Below, one piece after another: positions 49,410 through 58,200 of a DNA stretch of 64,000 nt. The notes under the pieces were generated by a model. The model was given only the letters and a program-made list of their open reading frames with translations. It did no database searches and had not been told where the DNA came from. The DNA is from Amycolatopsis sp. 195334CR (GTDB taxonomy: Bacteria > Actinomycetota > Actinomycetes > Mycobacteriales > Pseudonocardiaceae): assembly GCF_017309385.1 (NCBI RefSeq), contig NZ_JAFJMJ010000002.1:2108001-2172000 (forward strand). The letters are read 5' to 3'. Numbering within the stretch: position 1 is the first letter of the stretch; every line of letters begins with the position of its first letter. A program made the position numbers and the translations under genes.

Positions 49410-50654
49410 ATGAGTGCCGGGCCCGCGGCGGCGGGGACCCGCAGCGACCCGCCGCCGCTGCGCCGCAACACCGATTTCCTGTTGCTGTGGACCGGTGCCG
49501 GTGGGGCCGAGCTCGGCGCGCGGATGAGCGTGATCGCCTTCCCGCTGCTGGTGATCTGGCACACCGATTCACCGGTGGGGGCCGGGCTGGTCTCGTTCGC
49601 CGGACTGCTGCCGCTGCTGTTGTTCCAGCTGCCCGCCGGCGTGCTGGTGGACCGCTGGGACCGGCGGCGGCTGCTGATGCTGTGCAACGCGGTGGCCGCG
49701 GTGGGCATGCTGAGCGTGGCGGTGGCGCTGGCGTTCGGTGTGGTGTGGCTGCCGCACCTGCTGCTGGTGTGCTTCGCCGACGGCACGTGCATGGTGTTCT
49801 ACCGGCTCGCGGAACGCACGGCGGTGCGGAACGTGGTCGCGCCGGAACACCTCACCGCGGCGATGTCGCAGAACGAGGCGAGGGGACGGGCGGCCAGCCT
49901 GATCGGCCAGCCCGCCGGGAGTTCGCTGTACGCGCTGGTGTGGTGGTCGCCGTTCCTCGCCGCGGCGGTCGGCCACCTGGTCTCGCTGGGCAACCTCACC
50001 CGGGTCAAGCGTCCACTGCAGACGGAACGGGTGAAGCGGAAGCGGGATCTGCGCGCGGACCTCAGCGCGGGCTTCAAGTGGTTGTGGGGACAGCGGTTCC
50101 TGCGGGCCGCCACGGTGGTGGTGGCGGTGACCAACTTCCTCGCGCAGATCGTCACCATGGCGCCGCTGGTGGTGTTCAAGGAAACCGGCGTGTCGGCGGC
50201 GCTGGCCGGGCTGGTCGGCCTGCTCGGCGGGCTCGGCGGGGTGTGCGGGGCGCTGACCGCGTCCTGGGTGCTGCGGCGGGTTTCGCTGGGCAGCCTGATC
50301 TGGCTCGATCTCGGCGCGCGGTGCGTGCTGGTGCCGATGATGGCGTTCACCACCTCGGTGCCGCTGCTGGTGGCGCCGTTCGCGGTGATGTCGTTCACCG
50401 GCGCGATGATGAACGTGGGGGCCGGGGCGTACATGGCCGGCGCGGTACCGGACGAGGTCCACGGGCGCGCGATGAGCGTGATGCTGCTGACCGCCGGGGG
50501 CGCGAACTCGGCGGGTGCGCTGGCGGCCGGCATGCTGCTCGGCTACCTCGGTACCCAGACGACGCTGCTGGCGGTCGGGGGCGTGCTGGTCGTGGTGACG
50601 GTGGCCGCGGTGTTCTCCCCGTCGATCCGCAAGGGCCCCGACTGGGAGCACTGA
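49410..50654 (+). CDS. MFS exporter, likely for the cluster product
   Basis: 414 residues with about 12 membrane helices. It has the MFS_3 (EntS-like) start NTDFLLLWTGAGGAELGARMSVIAFPLLVIWHT, the loop motif LVDRWDRRRLLMLCN, and MVFYRLAERTAVRNVVAPEHLTAAMSQNEARGRAASLIGQPAGSSLY. Relatives export siderophores and macrolides. Located 28 bp after the NRPS and co-directional, it probably exports the peptide. A strong terminator hairpin follows. Confidence 0.85.
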   Translation: MSAGPAAAGTRSDPPPLRRNTDFLLLWTGAGGAELGARMSVIAFPLLVIWHTDSPVGAGLVSFAGLLPLLLFQLPAGVLVDRWDRRRLLMLCNAVAAVGMLSVAVALAFGVVWLPHLLLVCFADGTCMVFYRLAERTAVRNVVAPEHLTAAMSQNEARGRAASLIGQPAGSSLYALVWWSPFLAAAVGHLVSLGNLTRVKRPLQTERVKRKRDLRADLSAGFKWLWGQRFLRAATVVVAVTNFLAQIVTMAPLVVFKETGVSAALAGLVGLLGGLGGVCGALTASWVLRRVSLGSLIWLDLGARCVLVPMMAFTTSVPLLVAPFAVMSFTGAMMNVGAGAYMAGAVPDEVHGRAMSVMLLTAGGANSAGALAAGMLLGYLGTQTTLLAVGGVLVVVTVAAVFSPSIRKGPDWEH

Positions 50655-50661
50655 CCAAGAA

Positions 50662-50710
50662 CACGAATGTGGCCTCCGGAGCGGATTCCGCCCCGGAGGC
50701 CACATTCGTG
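50662..50710. terminator. Long bidirectional terminator hairpin 1
   Basis: A perfect 18-bp stem (50662-50679 with 50693-50710; arm CACGAATGTGGCCTCCGG) contains a further GCGG/CCGC mini-stem in its loop. It lies just after the MFS stop, at the meeting point of the two convergent arms of the cluster. Confidence 0.8.
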
Positions 50711-50737
50711 TCCGCACACTTCGACGCCAAGAAGAAG

Positions 50738-50773
50738 GTGGCTTCCCTCGCACCCAGGCGCGAGGGAAGCCAC
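50738..50773. terminator. Bidirectional terminator hairpin 2
   Basis: A perfect 14-bp stem (GTGGCTTCCCTCGC at 50738-50751, its complement at 50760-50773) has an 8-base loop. It lies 13 bp beyond the mbtH stop. Its stem shares the GTGGC-TCC core with hairpin 1, as if the two derive from one element. Confidence 0.75.
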
Positions 50774-50786
50774 ATCCACACCGGCG

Positions 50787-50993
50787 TTACGCGTCGAGTT
50801 CGGCCATGCGGTTGCGCAGGCTCAGCGGCCGCATGTCGGTCCACACCTTTTCGATGTGGGCCAGGCATTCCTCCCGGGTGCCCTCGGTGCCTTCGTGGTG
50901 CCAGCCCGCCGGGGTCTCGCGGCCGGCCAGCCAGATCGAGTACTGCTCCTCGTCGTTGCGGACCACGCGGTAGACGAGTTCGTTCTCTGCCAT
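50787..50993 (-). CDS. MbtH-like NRPS chaperone
   Basis: 68 residues. The MbtH family pattern NxExQxSxW...PxGW is present as NDEEQYSIWLAGRETPAGW, followed by GTREECLAHIEKVWTDMRPLSLR. The usual SLWP reads SIWL, so the proline after the conserved Trp is lost. MbtH proteins bind adenylation domains and are often needed for their solubility and activity. It is the last gene of the minus-strand operon. I chose ATG 50993 behind AAAGGGAAAA; a longer frame adds an unrelated leader. Confidence 0.92.
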   Translation of the reverse strand: MAENELVYRVVRNDEEQYSIWLAGRETPAGWHHEGTEGTREECLAHIEKVWTDMRPLSLRNRMAELDA

Positions 50994-51025
50994 CGGTTTT
51001 CCCTTTCTCACCAGGTACAAGGAGT

Positions 51026-52393
51026 TCAGAAGCTCGGGGCCGACGTCGGCGCGCGCAGGGAGCCGAGGTACGGGTGCCACAGGTGGTCGGGGTCGTTCTC
51101 CACCGCGGCCACCACCTCGCGCATGGCGGCCAGCGCCTTGGGCTCGGTCCCGTCGTACACGTCGCCCTGCAGCATCTTCAGCACGTCGATGCGGTACCGC
51201 GGGTCCTGGACGAACGCGGTGAACAGCACGTTGAGCCGGTAGTAGATGGAGATGAACTCGTACCAGTACTTCACCGCGCGGCGCAGTTTGGTCTCGTAGG
51301 CGTCGAACCGCTTCTTGTCGAAGTCACCGGCCGCGTGCGCGGCGATGATGTCCTGGCTGGCGATCCGCGCGCTGTTGAGCGCGACGCTCACCCCGCTGGA
51401 GAAGATCGGGTCGACGAACCGCGCCGCGTCGCCGATCATCACGAACCGGTCGCCGCAGATCTGCTCCATCGCGTAGCTGTAGTCGCCCTCGGCCTTGAAC
51501 GGCCGGATCTGCTCGGCCTTCTTCAGCGCCTCGGCCAGCTCGGGACGGCTGGAGACGAAGTCCCAGAAGAACTGCTCGCGGTCGGTGGCCGCCTCGGCGA
51601 ACCGCTTCTTCTGCGTCACCACGCCGATGCTGGTGATGGTGTCGGTGATCGGGATCTGCCAGACCCAGGTGTCCTTGATCGGCAGGAAGTGCACGAAGAT
51701 GTGGTCCGCGGTGGCCACGTTCGGGCTGAGCGCCTCGCGGTCGAGGCCCTCGAACCAGGTGTGCAGCGCGTACTGGTCGAACACCGGGTCGGCGACCTTC
51801 ACCTTGAGCTTGCGGCCCAGCAGGGTCTGCCGCCCGGAGGCGTCGACCACCATGCGCACGGTGTAGTCGGTGGTGCGCGGGCCGAACCGGACGCTCAGCC
51901 GGACCACGTCCGGGTCGTCGAAGTCGACGTCGAGCACGCGCGCGCCGTTGAACACGGTCGCGCCCTGCTCCTGCGCGTGCCGCAGGAGGATGGCGTCGAA
52001 CCGGCCGCGGTCGACGTGGAAGGTGTAGTCGCGGTCGACGCCGGCCTGGTTGCGCTCGACGAACTGGACTTCGGCCGACCAGTCGTGGCTGAGCCCCTCG
52101 TAGCCCATCGTCGGGATGGACCTCGACTCGGCGGAGGTCCAGGAAGCCCCGTACTTGCGCGGGAACTTGGCCTCGTCGATCTTGTCGAGCGCGCCGATCT
52201 CGACCAGCACCGGGGTGGTCGCCGGGACCAGGGACTCACCGACGTGGGGGCGCGGGAAGGTCTCGCTCTCGAAGACCACCACCGACAGGCCCGCCCTGGC
52301 CAGGTAGGAGGCCATGGTCGAACCGCCGGGTCCGCCGCCGATGATGGCGACGTCGAAATCAGCTGTCTGGGAAGGCACAGGAGCTCCGTTCAT
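51026..52393 (-). CDS. PltA-like flavin-dependent pyrrole halogenase
   Basis: 455 residues. The FAD motif is VAIIGGGPGGSTMASYLARAG, then FPRPHVGESLVPATTPVLVEIGALDKI, the halogenase signature WVWQIP near residue 245, and IGDAARFVDPIFSSGVSVALNSAR. This is the class acting on carrier-bound acyl substrates (PltA, HalB, HrmQ, Bmp2), distinct from the tryptophan halogenase family. With the proline adenylation enzyme, free carrier and acyl-CoA dehydrogenase directly upstream, the substrate should be pyrrolyl-2-carboxyl-S-carrier; mono- or dichlorination cannot be decided. The ATG at 52393 overlaps the carrier-protein stop (ATGA). Confidence 0.85.
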   Translation of the reverse strand: MNGAPVPSQTADFDVAIIGGGPGGSTMASYLARAGLSVVVFESETFPRPHVGESLVPATTPVLVEIGALDKIDEAKFPRKYGASWTSAESRSIPTMGYEGLSHDWSAEVQFVERNQAGVDRDYTFHVDRGRFDAILLRHAQEQGATVFNGARVLDVDFDDPDVVRLSVRFGPRTTDYTVRMVVDASGRQTLLGRKLKVKVADPVFDQYALHTWFEGLDREALSPNVATADHIFVHFLPIKDTWVWQIPITDTITSIGVVTQKKRFAEAATDREQFFWDFVSSRPELAEALKKAEQIRPFKAEGDYSYAMEQICGDRFVMIGDAARFVDPIFSSGVSVALNSARIASQDIIAAHAAGDFDKKRFDAYETKLRRAVKYWYEFISIYYRLNVLFTAFVQDPRYRIDVLKMLQGDVYDGTEPKALAAMREVVAAVENDPDHLWHPYLGSLRAPTSAPSF

Positions 52394-52659
52394 CGGTGGG
52401 AGGCCGCGGCCGACTCGGCGAGCACCAGCCCGGCGATGGTGCGGATGTCGCGGAAGTTGCGGGCGCTGATCTTGGCGGGGGAGATGTGCACGCCGTACTC
52501 CTCGCGGACGTGCGTCATCAGCAGCGCGGTGCGGAGCGAGTCGAGGATCCCCCACTCCAGCAGCGGGCTGGTGAGTTCCAGCTCCTCGTCCTCGTCGCCG
52601 AACAGGAACTCCGTCCGCACGTACCGGAGCAGCGCCTGCTCCAGCTCTTCGGTGTTCAC
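52390..52659 (-). CDS. Stand-alone peptidyl carrier protein for prolyl/pyrrolyl loading
   Basis: 89 residues. The phosphopantetheine serine lies in LLEWGILDSLRTALLM near residue 38 (LDSL). Size and gene context match PltL-type carriers that hold proline during oxidation to pyrrole. Start GTG 52659 follows AAAGGAGA and overlaps the adenylation-gene stop; its own stop overlaps the halogenase ATG. Confidence 0.88.
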   Translation of the reverse strand: MNTEELEQALLRYVRTEFLFGDEDEELELTSPLLEWGILDSLRTALLMTHVREEYGVHISPAKISARNFRDIRTIAGLVLAESAAASHR

Positions 52660-54143
52660 CCTGGTCTCCTTTCCTGAGCGAGCGCGGGCCGCCCGGCCAG
52701 TGCCCGGCGGTCCACCTTCCCGTTGGCGGTGCGTGGCAGGTCCTCGGTCAGGTGGACCTGGTCGACCACGGCGTAGGACGGGAGCGTGGTGGCGCAGTGC
52801 GCCTTGATCGCCAGCCGGCCCGGCGACTGGCCGGGGGCGGGCACGACGAACGCGACCAGCCGCGCCTCGATGCCCGCGCCGGTGACGATGACCGCGGCGT
52901 CGTCGACCGCGGGGTGCGTGGTGATGGCGACTTCGACCTCGGCGAGCCCGATCCGGTGGCCGCGCACCTTGACCGTGTGGTCGGCGCGGCCCACGTAGTC
53001 GAACGCGCCGTCGTCGAGCACGCGGACGATGTCCCCGGTGCGATACGGGCCGGCCTGCGGCGGGGCACCCCAGTACCCCATCAGCACGGTCGGCCCGTCG
53101 ACCAGCAGCTCGCCCTCCTCGCCGGGACCGGCGACGCCGCCGTCGGCCCGCTCGGCCCACACCTTGTCGCCGCTGCACGCGCGGCCGATCGGCACCGGCT
53201 GGTCGCGGGCCAGGTCGCCGGGCGTGACCTCGTGGAAGGTGCACACGTTCGTCTCGGTCGGGCCGTAGAGGTTGAGCAGGCGGGCCGGGGTCCACGCGGC
53301 GAGCGAGCGGACACCGGCGATGGGGAACGGCTCCCCGGCGAAGCTGACCACACGCAGCCCGGGGGGCGGCGGTGCGTCGAGCAGGCCGCCGTGACGCATC
53401 ATCAGCACGAGCGCGGAGGGCACCGAATACCACACGGTGATCCGCGCGTCCCGCAGGAAGCGCACCAGTTCGGCCGGGCTGTAGGCCAGCTCGGCGGGCA
53501 GCAGGTGCACCGACGCGCCGGTGGCGAAGGCCGCGTACAGGTCCATCACGGACAGGTCGAAGACCAGCGGCGCGTGGTTGGCCAGGCGGTCGGCGGGGCC
53601 GATCTCCAGTTCGGCCGCCGCCCAGTGCACGAAGGCCAGCGCGTTGCGGTGGCTGATGCACACGCCCTTAGGCGTACCGGTGGAGCCGGAGGTGTAGAGG
53701 ATGTAGGCCAGCTCGTCCGGGCCGACCGCTTCGGCGACCGGAACCAGACTGTCCACTGTGGTCACCGTCTCGCGCAGGTCGACCACCGGCACGGCCGGTG
53801 CCGAGCCGAGCGCGTCCAGCCGGGCGGTGTCCGCGCAGAGCACCGCGGCACCGCAGGCCTCGGCCAGCGAGAGGACCCGCCGGACCGGCGCGGTGCCGTC
53901 CATCGGCACGTAGGCCGCGCCGAGCCGGAGCACCGCCTGCATGGCCACCACCACGTCGACGGACTTGTCCGACCAGAGCAGCACGCGGTCACCGCGGCGG
54001 ACCCCGAGCCGGGCGAGCCTGCGGGCGAATCCGTTGGCCCGGCGGTCGAGTTCGCGGTAGGTCAGGTTGTGCTCGCCACAGGCGACGGCGAGCCGGTCCG
54101 GGTGGGCCGCCGCCGTCTCGGCGACGAGCGAATGCAGGTTCAC
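52656..54143 (-). CDS. Stand-alone L-proline adenylation enzyme (PltF-like)
   Basis: 495 residues, a single A domain. TSGSTGTPKGVCISHRN near residue 160; the specificity region runs from VFDLSVMDLY to LYGPTETNVCTFHEV; the C-terminal lysine motif is LPRTANGKVDRR. By eye the pocket reads D-L-M-Y-S-A-L-V-C-K, matching the prolyl code of PltF (D-L-L-Y-L-A-L-V-C-K, from memory) at eight of ten positions. It should load proline onto the free carrier encoded next. GTG start overlaps the dehydrogenase stop by four bases. Confidence 0.88.
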   Translation of the reverse strand: MNLHSLVAETAAAHPDRLAVACGEHNLTYRELDRRANGFARRLARLGVRRGDRVLLWSDKSVDVVVAMQAVLRLGAAYVPMDGTAPVRRVLSLAEACGAAVLCADTARLDALGSAPAVPVVDLRETVTTVDSLVPVAEAVGPDELAYILYTSGSTGTPKGVCISHRNALAFVHWAAAELEIGPADRLANHAPLVFDLSVMDLYAAFATGASVHLLPAELAYSPAELVRFLRDARITVWYSVPSALVLMMRHGGLLDAPPPPGLRVVSFAGEPFPIAGVRSLAAWTPARLLNLYGPTETNVCTFHEVTPGDLARDQPVPIGRACSGDKVWAERADGGVAGPGEEGELLVDGPTVLMGYWGAPPQAGPYRTGDIVRVLDDGAFDYVGRADHTVKVRGHRIGLAEVEVAITTHPAVDDAAVIVTGAGIEARLVAFVVPAPGQSPGRLAIKAHCATTLPSYAVVDQVHLTEDLPRTANGKVDRRALAGRPALAQERRPG

Positions 54144-55282
54144 AGGCCCATTCCCCTCGCCACGATGGTGCGGTGGATCTCGCTGGTGCCGGAGAAGGTG
54201 GTGCTGGGCACCGAATCCCGCAGCTGCGCCTCGATCCCGGTTTCGGCCAGGTAGCCGCTGCCGGCGAACACGCGCATCGCGGTCAGGCTGTTGGCCACCG
54301 CGGCCTCGGACACCGCCAGCTTCGCCAGCGACACGGCCGTCACGTCGGTGCGCCCCTGGTCCATCAGCCAGCACGCGCGGTACAGCAGCAGCCGCGCGCT
54401 CTCCAGCCGCTGGCGCATCTCCGCGATCGGGTGCGCCACGGCCTGGAACTCGCCGATGCGCTTGCCGAACTGCTGCCGCCGCCTGGCGTGGGTGACGCAG
54501 CGCTTGAGCTGCGCCTCCATCAGGCCGAGGTAGATGGCGAACAGGCAGGCGCGTTCCCAGCCCATCGAGTGCTGGAAGATCATGCCGCCCTGGCCGGGTT
54601 CGCCGAGCACGTGGTGGGGCCCGACCTCGGCGTCGGCGAGGGTGAGCCGTCCGGCGGGGCAGCCGTGCAGGCCCAGCTTCACCATCGGCGGGCCGACCGA
54701 GAGGCCCTCGGTCCCGCGCGGCACCACGAACCCGGTGGTGCCGAGGAAGCCGTCGGCCGGGTCGGTGACCGCGTAGACCACAAAGACGTCGGCCAGGGGA
54801 GCGTTGCTGGAGAACGACTTCTCGCCGGTGAGCCGGTAGCCCTCGGCGGTGGCCACCCCTTTCATGGCCAGCCCGCCGACGTCGGAGCCCGCGCTGTCCT
54901 CGGTGATCGCGTTGGCCGCGATCAGCTCGCCGTTCGCCAGCCCGGGCAGCAGCTCGGCCGCGGTCTCGGGGGTGCCGAAGTCGCGGATGGCCACGCAGCA
55001 GGCCAGCAGGTGGGCGGCGACCCCGAAGGCCAGCCCGGTGTCCGGGCAGGCCTGGCCGAAGGTTTCCAGGCACAGCGCGGTGTCGACCGCGCCGAGCCCG
55101 CCGCCGCCGTGCTCGACCGGCAGGCACAGCCCGGTGAGCCCGAGATCGGCGGCCGCCCGCCAGCGCTCCCTGGTGAAGTGACCGTCCGGTGTGGACGGAG
55201 GAGCGCCGCCGAGCCGCTCGCGCACGGCTTCGGCCAGTTCCGCGCGGCGCTGCCGTTGCGCCGGGGTGAGGTCAAATTCCAT
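54140..55282 (-). CDS. Acyl-CoA dehydrogenase-like prolyl-S-carrier oxidase (PltE-like)
   Basis: 380 residues, full acyl-CoA dehydrogenase fold. Motifs include ANAITEDSAGSDVGGLAMKGVA, YRLTGEKSFSSNAPLADVFVVYAV, and the C-terminal STTFSGTSEIHRTIVARGMGL. In pyoluteorin, prodigiosin and clorobiocin clusters such a flavoprotein oxidises carrier-bound proline to pyrrole-2-carboxyl. The adjacent A domain and free carrier make that the clear assignment here. Its ATG lies inside the end of the NRPS gene (11-bp overlap). Confidence 0.88.
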   Translation of the reverse strand: MEFDLTPAQRQRRAELAEAVRERLGGAPPSTPDGHFTRERWRAAADLGLTGLCLPVEHGGGGLGAVDTALCLETFGQACPDTGLAFGVAAHLLACCVAIRDFGTPETAAELLPGLANGELIAANAITEDSAGSDVGGLAMKGVATAEGYRLTGEKSFSSNAPLADVFVVYAVTDPADGFLGTTGFVVPRGTEGLSVGPPMVKLGLHGCPAGRLTLADAEVGPHHVLGEPGQGGMIFQHSMGWERACLFAIYLGLMEAQLKRCVTHARRRQQFGKRIGEFQAVAHPIAEMRQRLESARLLLYRACWLMDQGRTDVTAVSLAKLAVSEAAVANSLTAMRVFAGSGYLAETGIEAQLRDSVPSTTFSGTSEIHRTIVARGMGL

Positions 55283-58200
55283 GGGCGTGTTCCGACTCGA
55301 GTTCGGCGCGGATCCGGCTCTCCACCACTTCGGCCAGCGCGGCCACGGTCGGGCCTTCGAACACCGCGCGGATCGGCAGTTCGATCTCGTAGGCGTCCTG
55401 GATGGCGGCGACCAGCCGGATGGCCAGGATCGAGTTGCCGCCGGTCTGGAAGAAGTCGCTGTGCGCGCCGACCTCGTGGCCGAGCAGCCCGGCGAACACC
55501 TCCGCGATGTGCGTCTCGACCACGCCCTCGGGCGCGACCAGTTCGGTCTCGTCCGGCGCGGCCTGGGCGATGAGCTTCCGGGAGTCGAGCTTCCCGTTGG
55601 CGGTCAACGGGAACCGGTCGACGAAGGTGTACGAGCCGGGCACCATGTACGCCGGGAGCCGCCGCGTGCATTCAGCACGCAGCTCTTCGGCGAGTCCGGC
55701 GTCTTCGGCCGCGGGCACCACGAACGCCAGCAGCCTGGTCTCGCCGTTGTCGGTGTCGTCTCCGGTACCGGCCAGCACCACGGCTTCGCGGACGGACGGG
55801 TGCTCGGCGAGCACGGCGCCGATCTCCCCGAGTTCCACCCGGTACCCGCGGATCTTCACCTGGTCGTCGCTGCGGCCGAGGAAGTGCACGTCCCCGGACG
55901 GCAGCACGGTGGCCAGGTCCCCGGTGCGGTAGAGGCGTTCCCCGTCACCGAACGGGTCGGGCAGGAAGCGCTCGGCGGTCATCGCCGGCGCGTTGGCGTA
56001 ACACCGGGCGAGACCGATGCCACCGACGTACACCTCACCGACCACGCCGACCGGGACCGGCCGCAGCAGGGGGTCGAGCACGCGCATGGTGACCCCGGGC
56101 AGGGCGCGGCCGATCGGCACGGCCTCGCCGGTGACCGGCGGCTGGACCGGGTAGGTGCAGGTGCCCACCGTCGCCTCGGACGGCCCGTACTCGTTGATCA
56201 GCCGGTTCGGCCCGAGCACGGTGGCCCAGTGGTCGGCGAGCCGCACCGGGAGCGCCTGGCCCGCCACCACGATCACCCCGGCCAGGTCGGCCGACCAGTC
56301 CGCACCGAGCTGCTGGGACAGGATCTCCAGGTGGCCCGGGGTCAGCTTGATGAAGCTGAACGGCGCCAGGTTCCGCAGCAGCGAGCCGAGTTCGGTGAGG
56401 TCCATGTCGCCGGGCAGCAGGTGCACCGGCTGCCCGGCCAGCAACGGCGCCCACAGGTTCGGGACCACCAGGTCGAAGGCGACCGAGGAGAACACCGGCG
56501 CGCCACCGGAGCCGCGGCTCGCCAGCTCGCCGGTGGCCCACCGCAGGTGGTTGGCCAGCCCGCGGTGGGTCACCTGCACGCCCTTCGGCTTGCCGGTGGA
56601 TCCCGAGGTGTAGATGACGTAGGCGAGCAGATCGGCGTCGGTGACCCGGTCCGGGCGGTGCCGCGGCGCGTCCTCGTTCTTGTCTTCGTCGAGCAGCAGC
56701 ACCTTCGCGGTGGACCCGGCCAGCCGCTCGCGGAGCGCGGCGGTGGTGATCACGATCGGCGACCCGGCCTCGGCCAGCACCAGTTCCGTGCGCTCGGCCG
56801 GGGCGTCGGGGTCGAGCGGCAGGTACGCGGCGCCCGCCTTCCACACCCCGAGGAACGAGGTCATCAGGCCGATACCGCGTTCGAGCAGCACGGCGACCAC
56901 GGAGTCCGGGCCCGCGCCGAGTGCCTGGAGGCGGTGCCCGAGCTGGTTGGCCGCGGCGTCGAGCCCGGCGAAGGTCAGCCGGTCCGGTCCGCAGGCCAGC
57001 GCGGTCGCGTCCGGGGTGCTGAGCGCCTGGCGCTCGAACAGCTCCAGCGTGGTGGTGTCGTCGGCCTCGACCGCGGTGCCGCGGGCCGCCTCGTCGAGCA
57101 TCGCCCGCTCCCCGGCGGACAGGAAGTCCACTTCGGACAGTGCGACGCCGGGATCGGCGGCGATCGCGCCCAGCAGCGCGACGAAGTGCTGGGTCATCCG
57201 CTCGACGGTGGCCGGTTCGAACAACGCGGTGGCGAACTCGAGCCCGCCCGCCATCGTGCCGTCCGGTTCCGCCCGCAGGTACAGCGTCAGATCGGTCTTG
57301 GCGATGCGGGTGAGGTCGAGCAGGGTGTCCCAGTCCTCCGCGTCGGCGGCCGAACCGGTCAGCTTCTCGTCGTGCAGGTCGAACGCGACCTGGTAGAGCG
57401 GGGTCCTGGACAGGTCGCGCTCCGGCGCGAGTTCGGCGACCAGCCGGTCGAACGGCAGTTCCTGGTGGGCGAAGGCGTCCTTGCAGGTGTCGCGCACCTC
57501 GGCCAGCGCGGTGGGGAAGTCGGTGTCCGGGTCCAGCCGGCAGCGCAGCACCAGGCTGTTGAGGAAGAACCCGACGATGCCCTCCAGCTCGGGCCGGTGC
57601 CGCCCGGCGACCGGGGTGCCGATCACCACGTCCCAGTCGGATTCGTAGCGGGCGAGCAGGGTCGCGAACGCGGTCAGCAGCGTCATGAACGGCGTCGCCC
57701 CGGCACGCTTGCCCAGGTCGTCGAGCGCCTTCGTGACGGTGGCCGGGACGGTGAAGCCGATCATCCCGCCACGCCCGTCGCGGGCGGCCGGGCGCGGTTT
57801 GTCCAGGCGCACGGTGGTCGGCGTCGCGCCGTCGAGCACGGTGCGCCAGTGCGCGAGTTCCTTGTCGATCACCTGCTCGTCGAGCCGGTCGCACTGCCAC
57901 GCCGCGAAGTCGGCGTACTGCAGCTCCATCGGCGGGAGGGCGGGGGAGCGCTCGGCCCGCACCGAGGCGAGCAACTCGGTGAACTCGCGTTCCAGCACCG
58001 CCGAGGACCAGCCGTCCAGCACGATGTGGTGCGCGGAGAGCACCAGCACCTGGTGGTCCGGGGTGCGCCGGAGCAGCGCCCTGGTCACCGGGCCGGTCTC
58101 GATGTCGAACGCGCGGTCCAGCTCCCGGTCCAGTTCGGGGCGGAACTCCTCCTCCGGCAGCTCCACCACGCGGAGCTCGTACGCGCCCGGCGGATCGATC

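Noticed and set aside
50662..50773. Inverted repeats as insertion-sequence ends or a miniature mobile element
   Set aside because: The arms are adjacent hairpins between convergent stops with no transposase or target duplication seen; terminators explain them.
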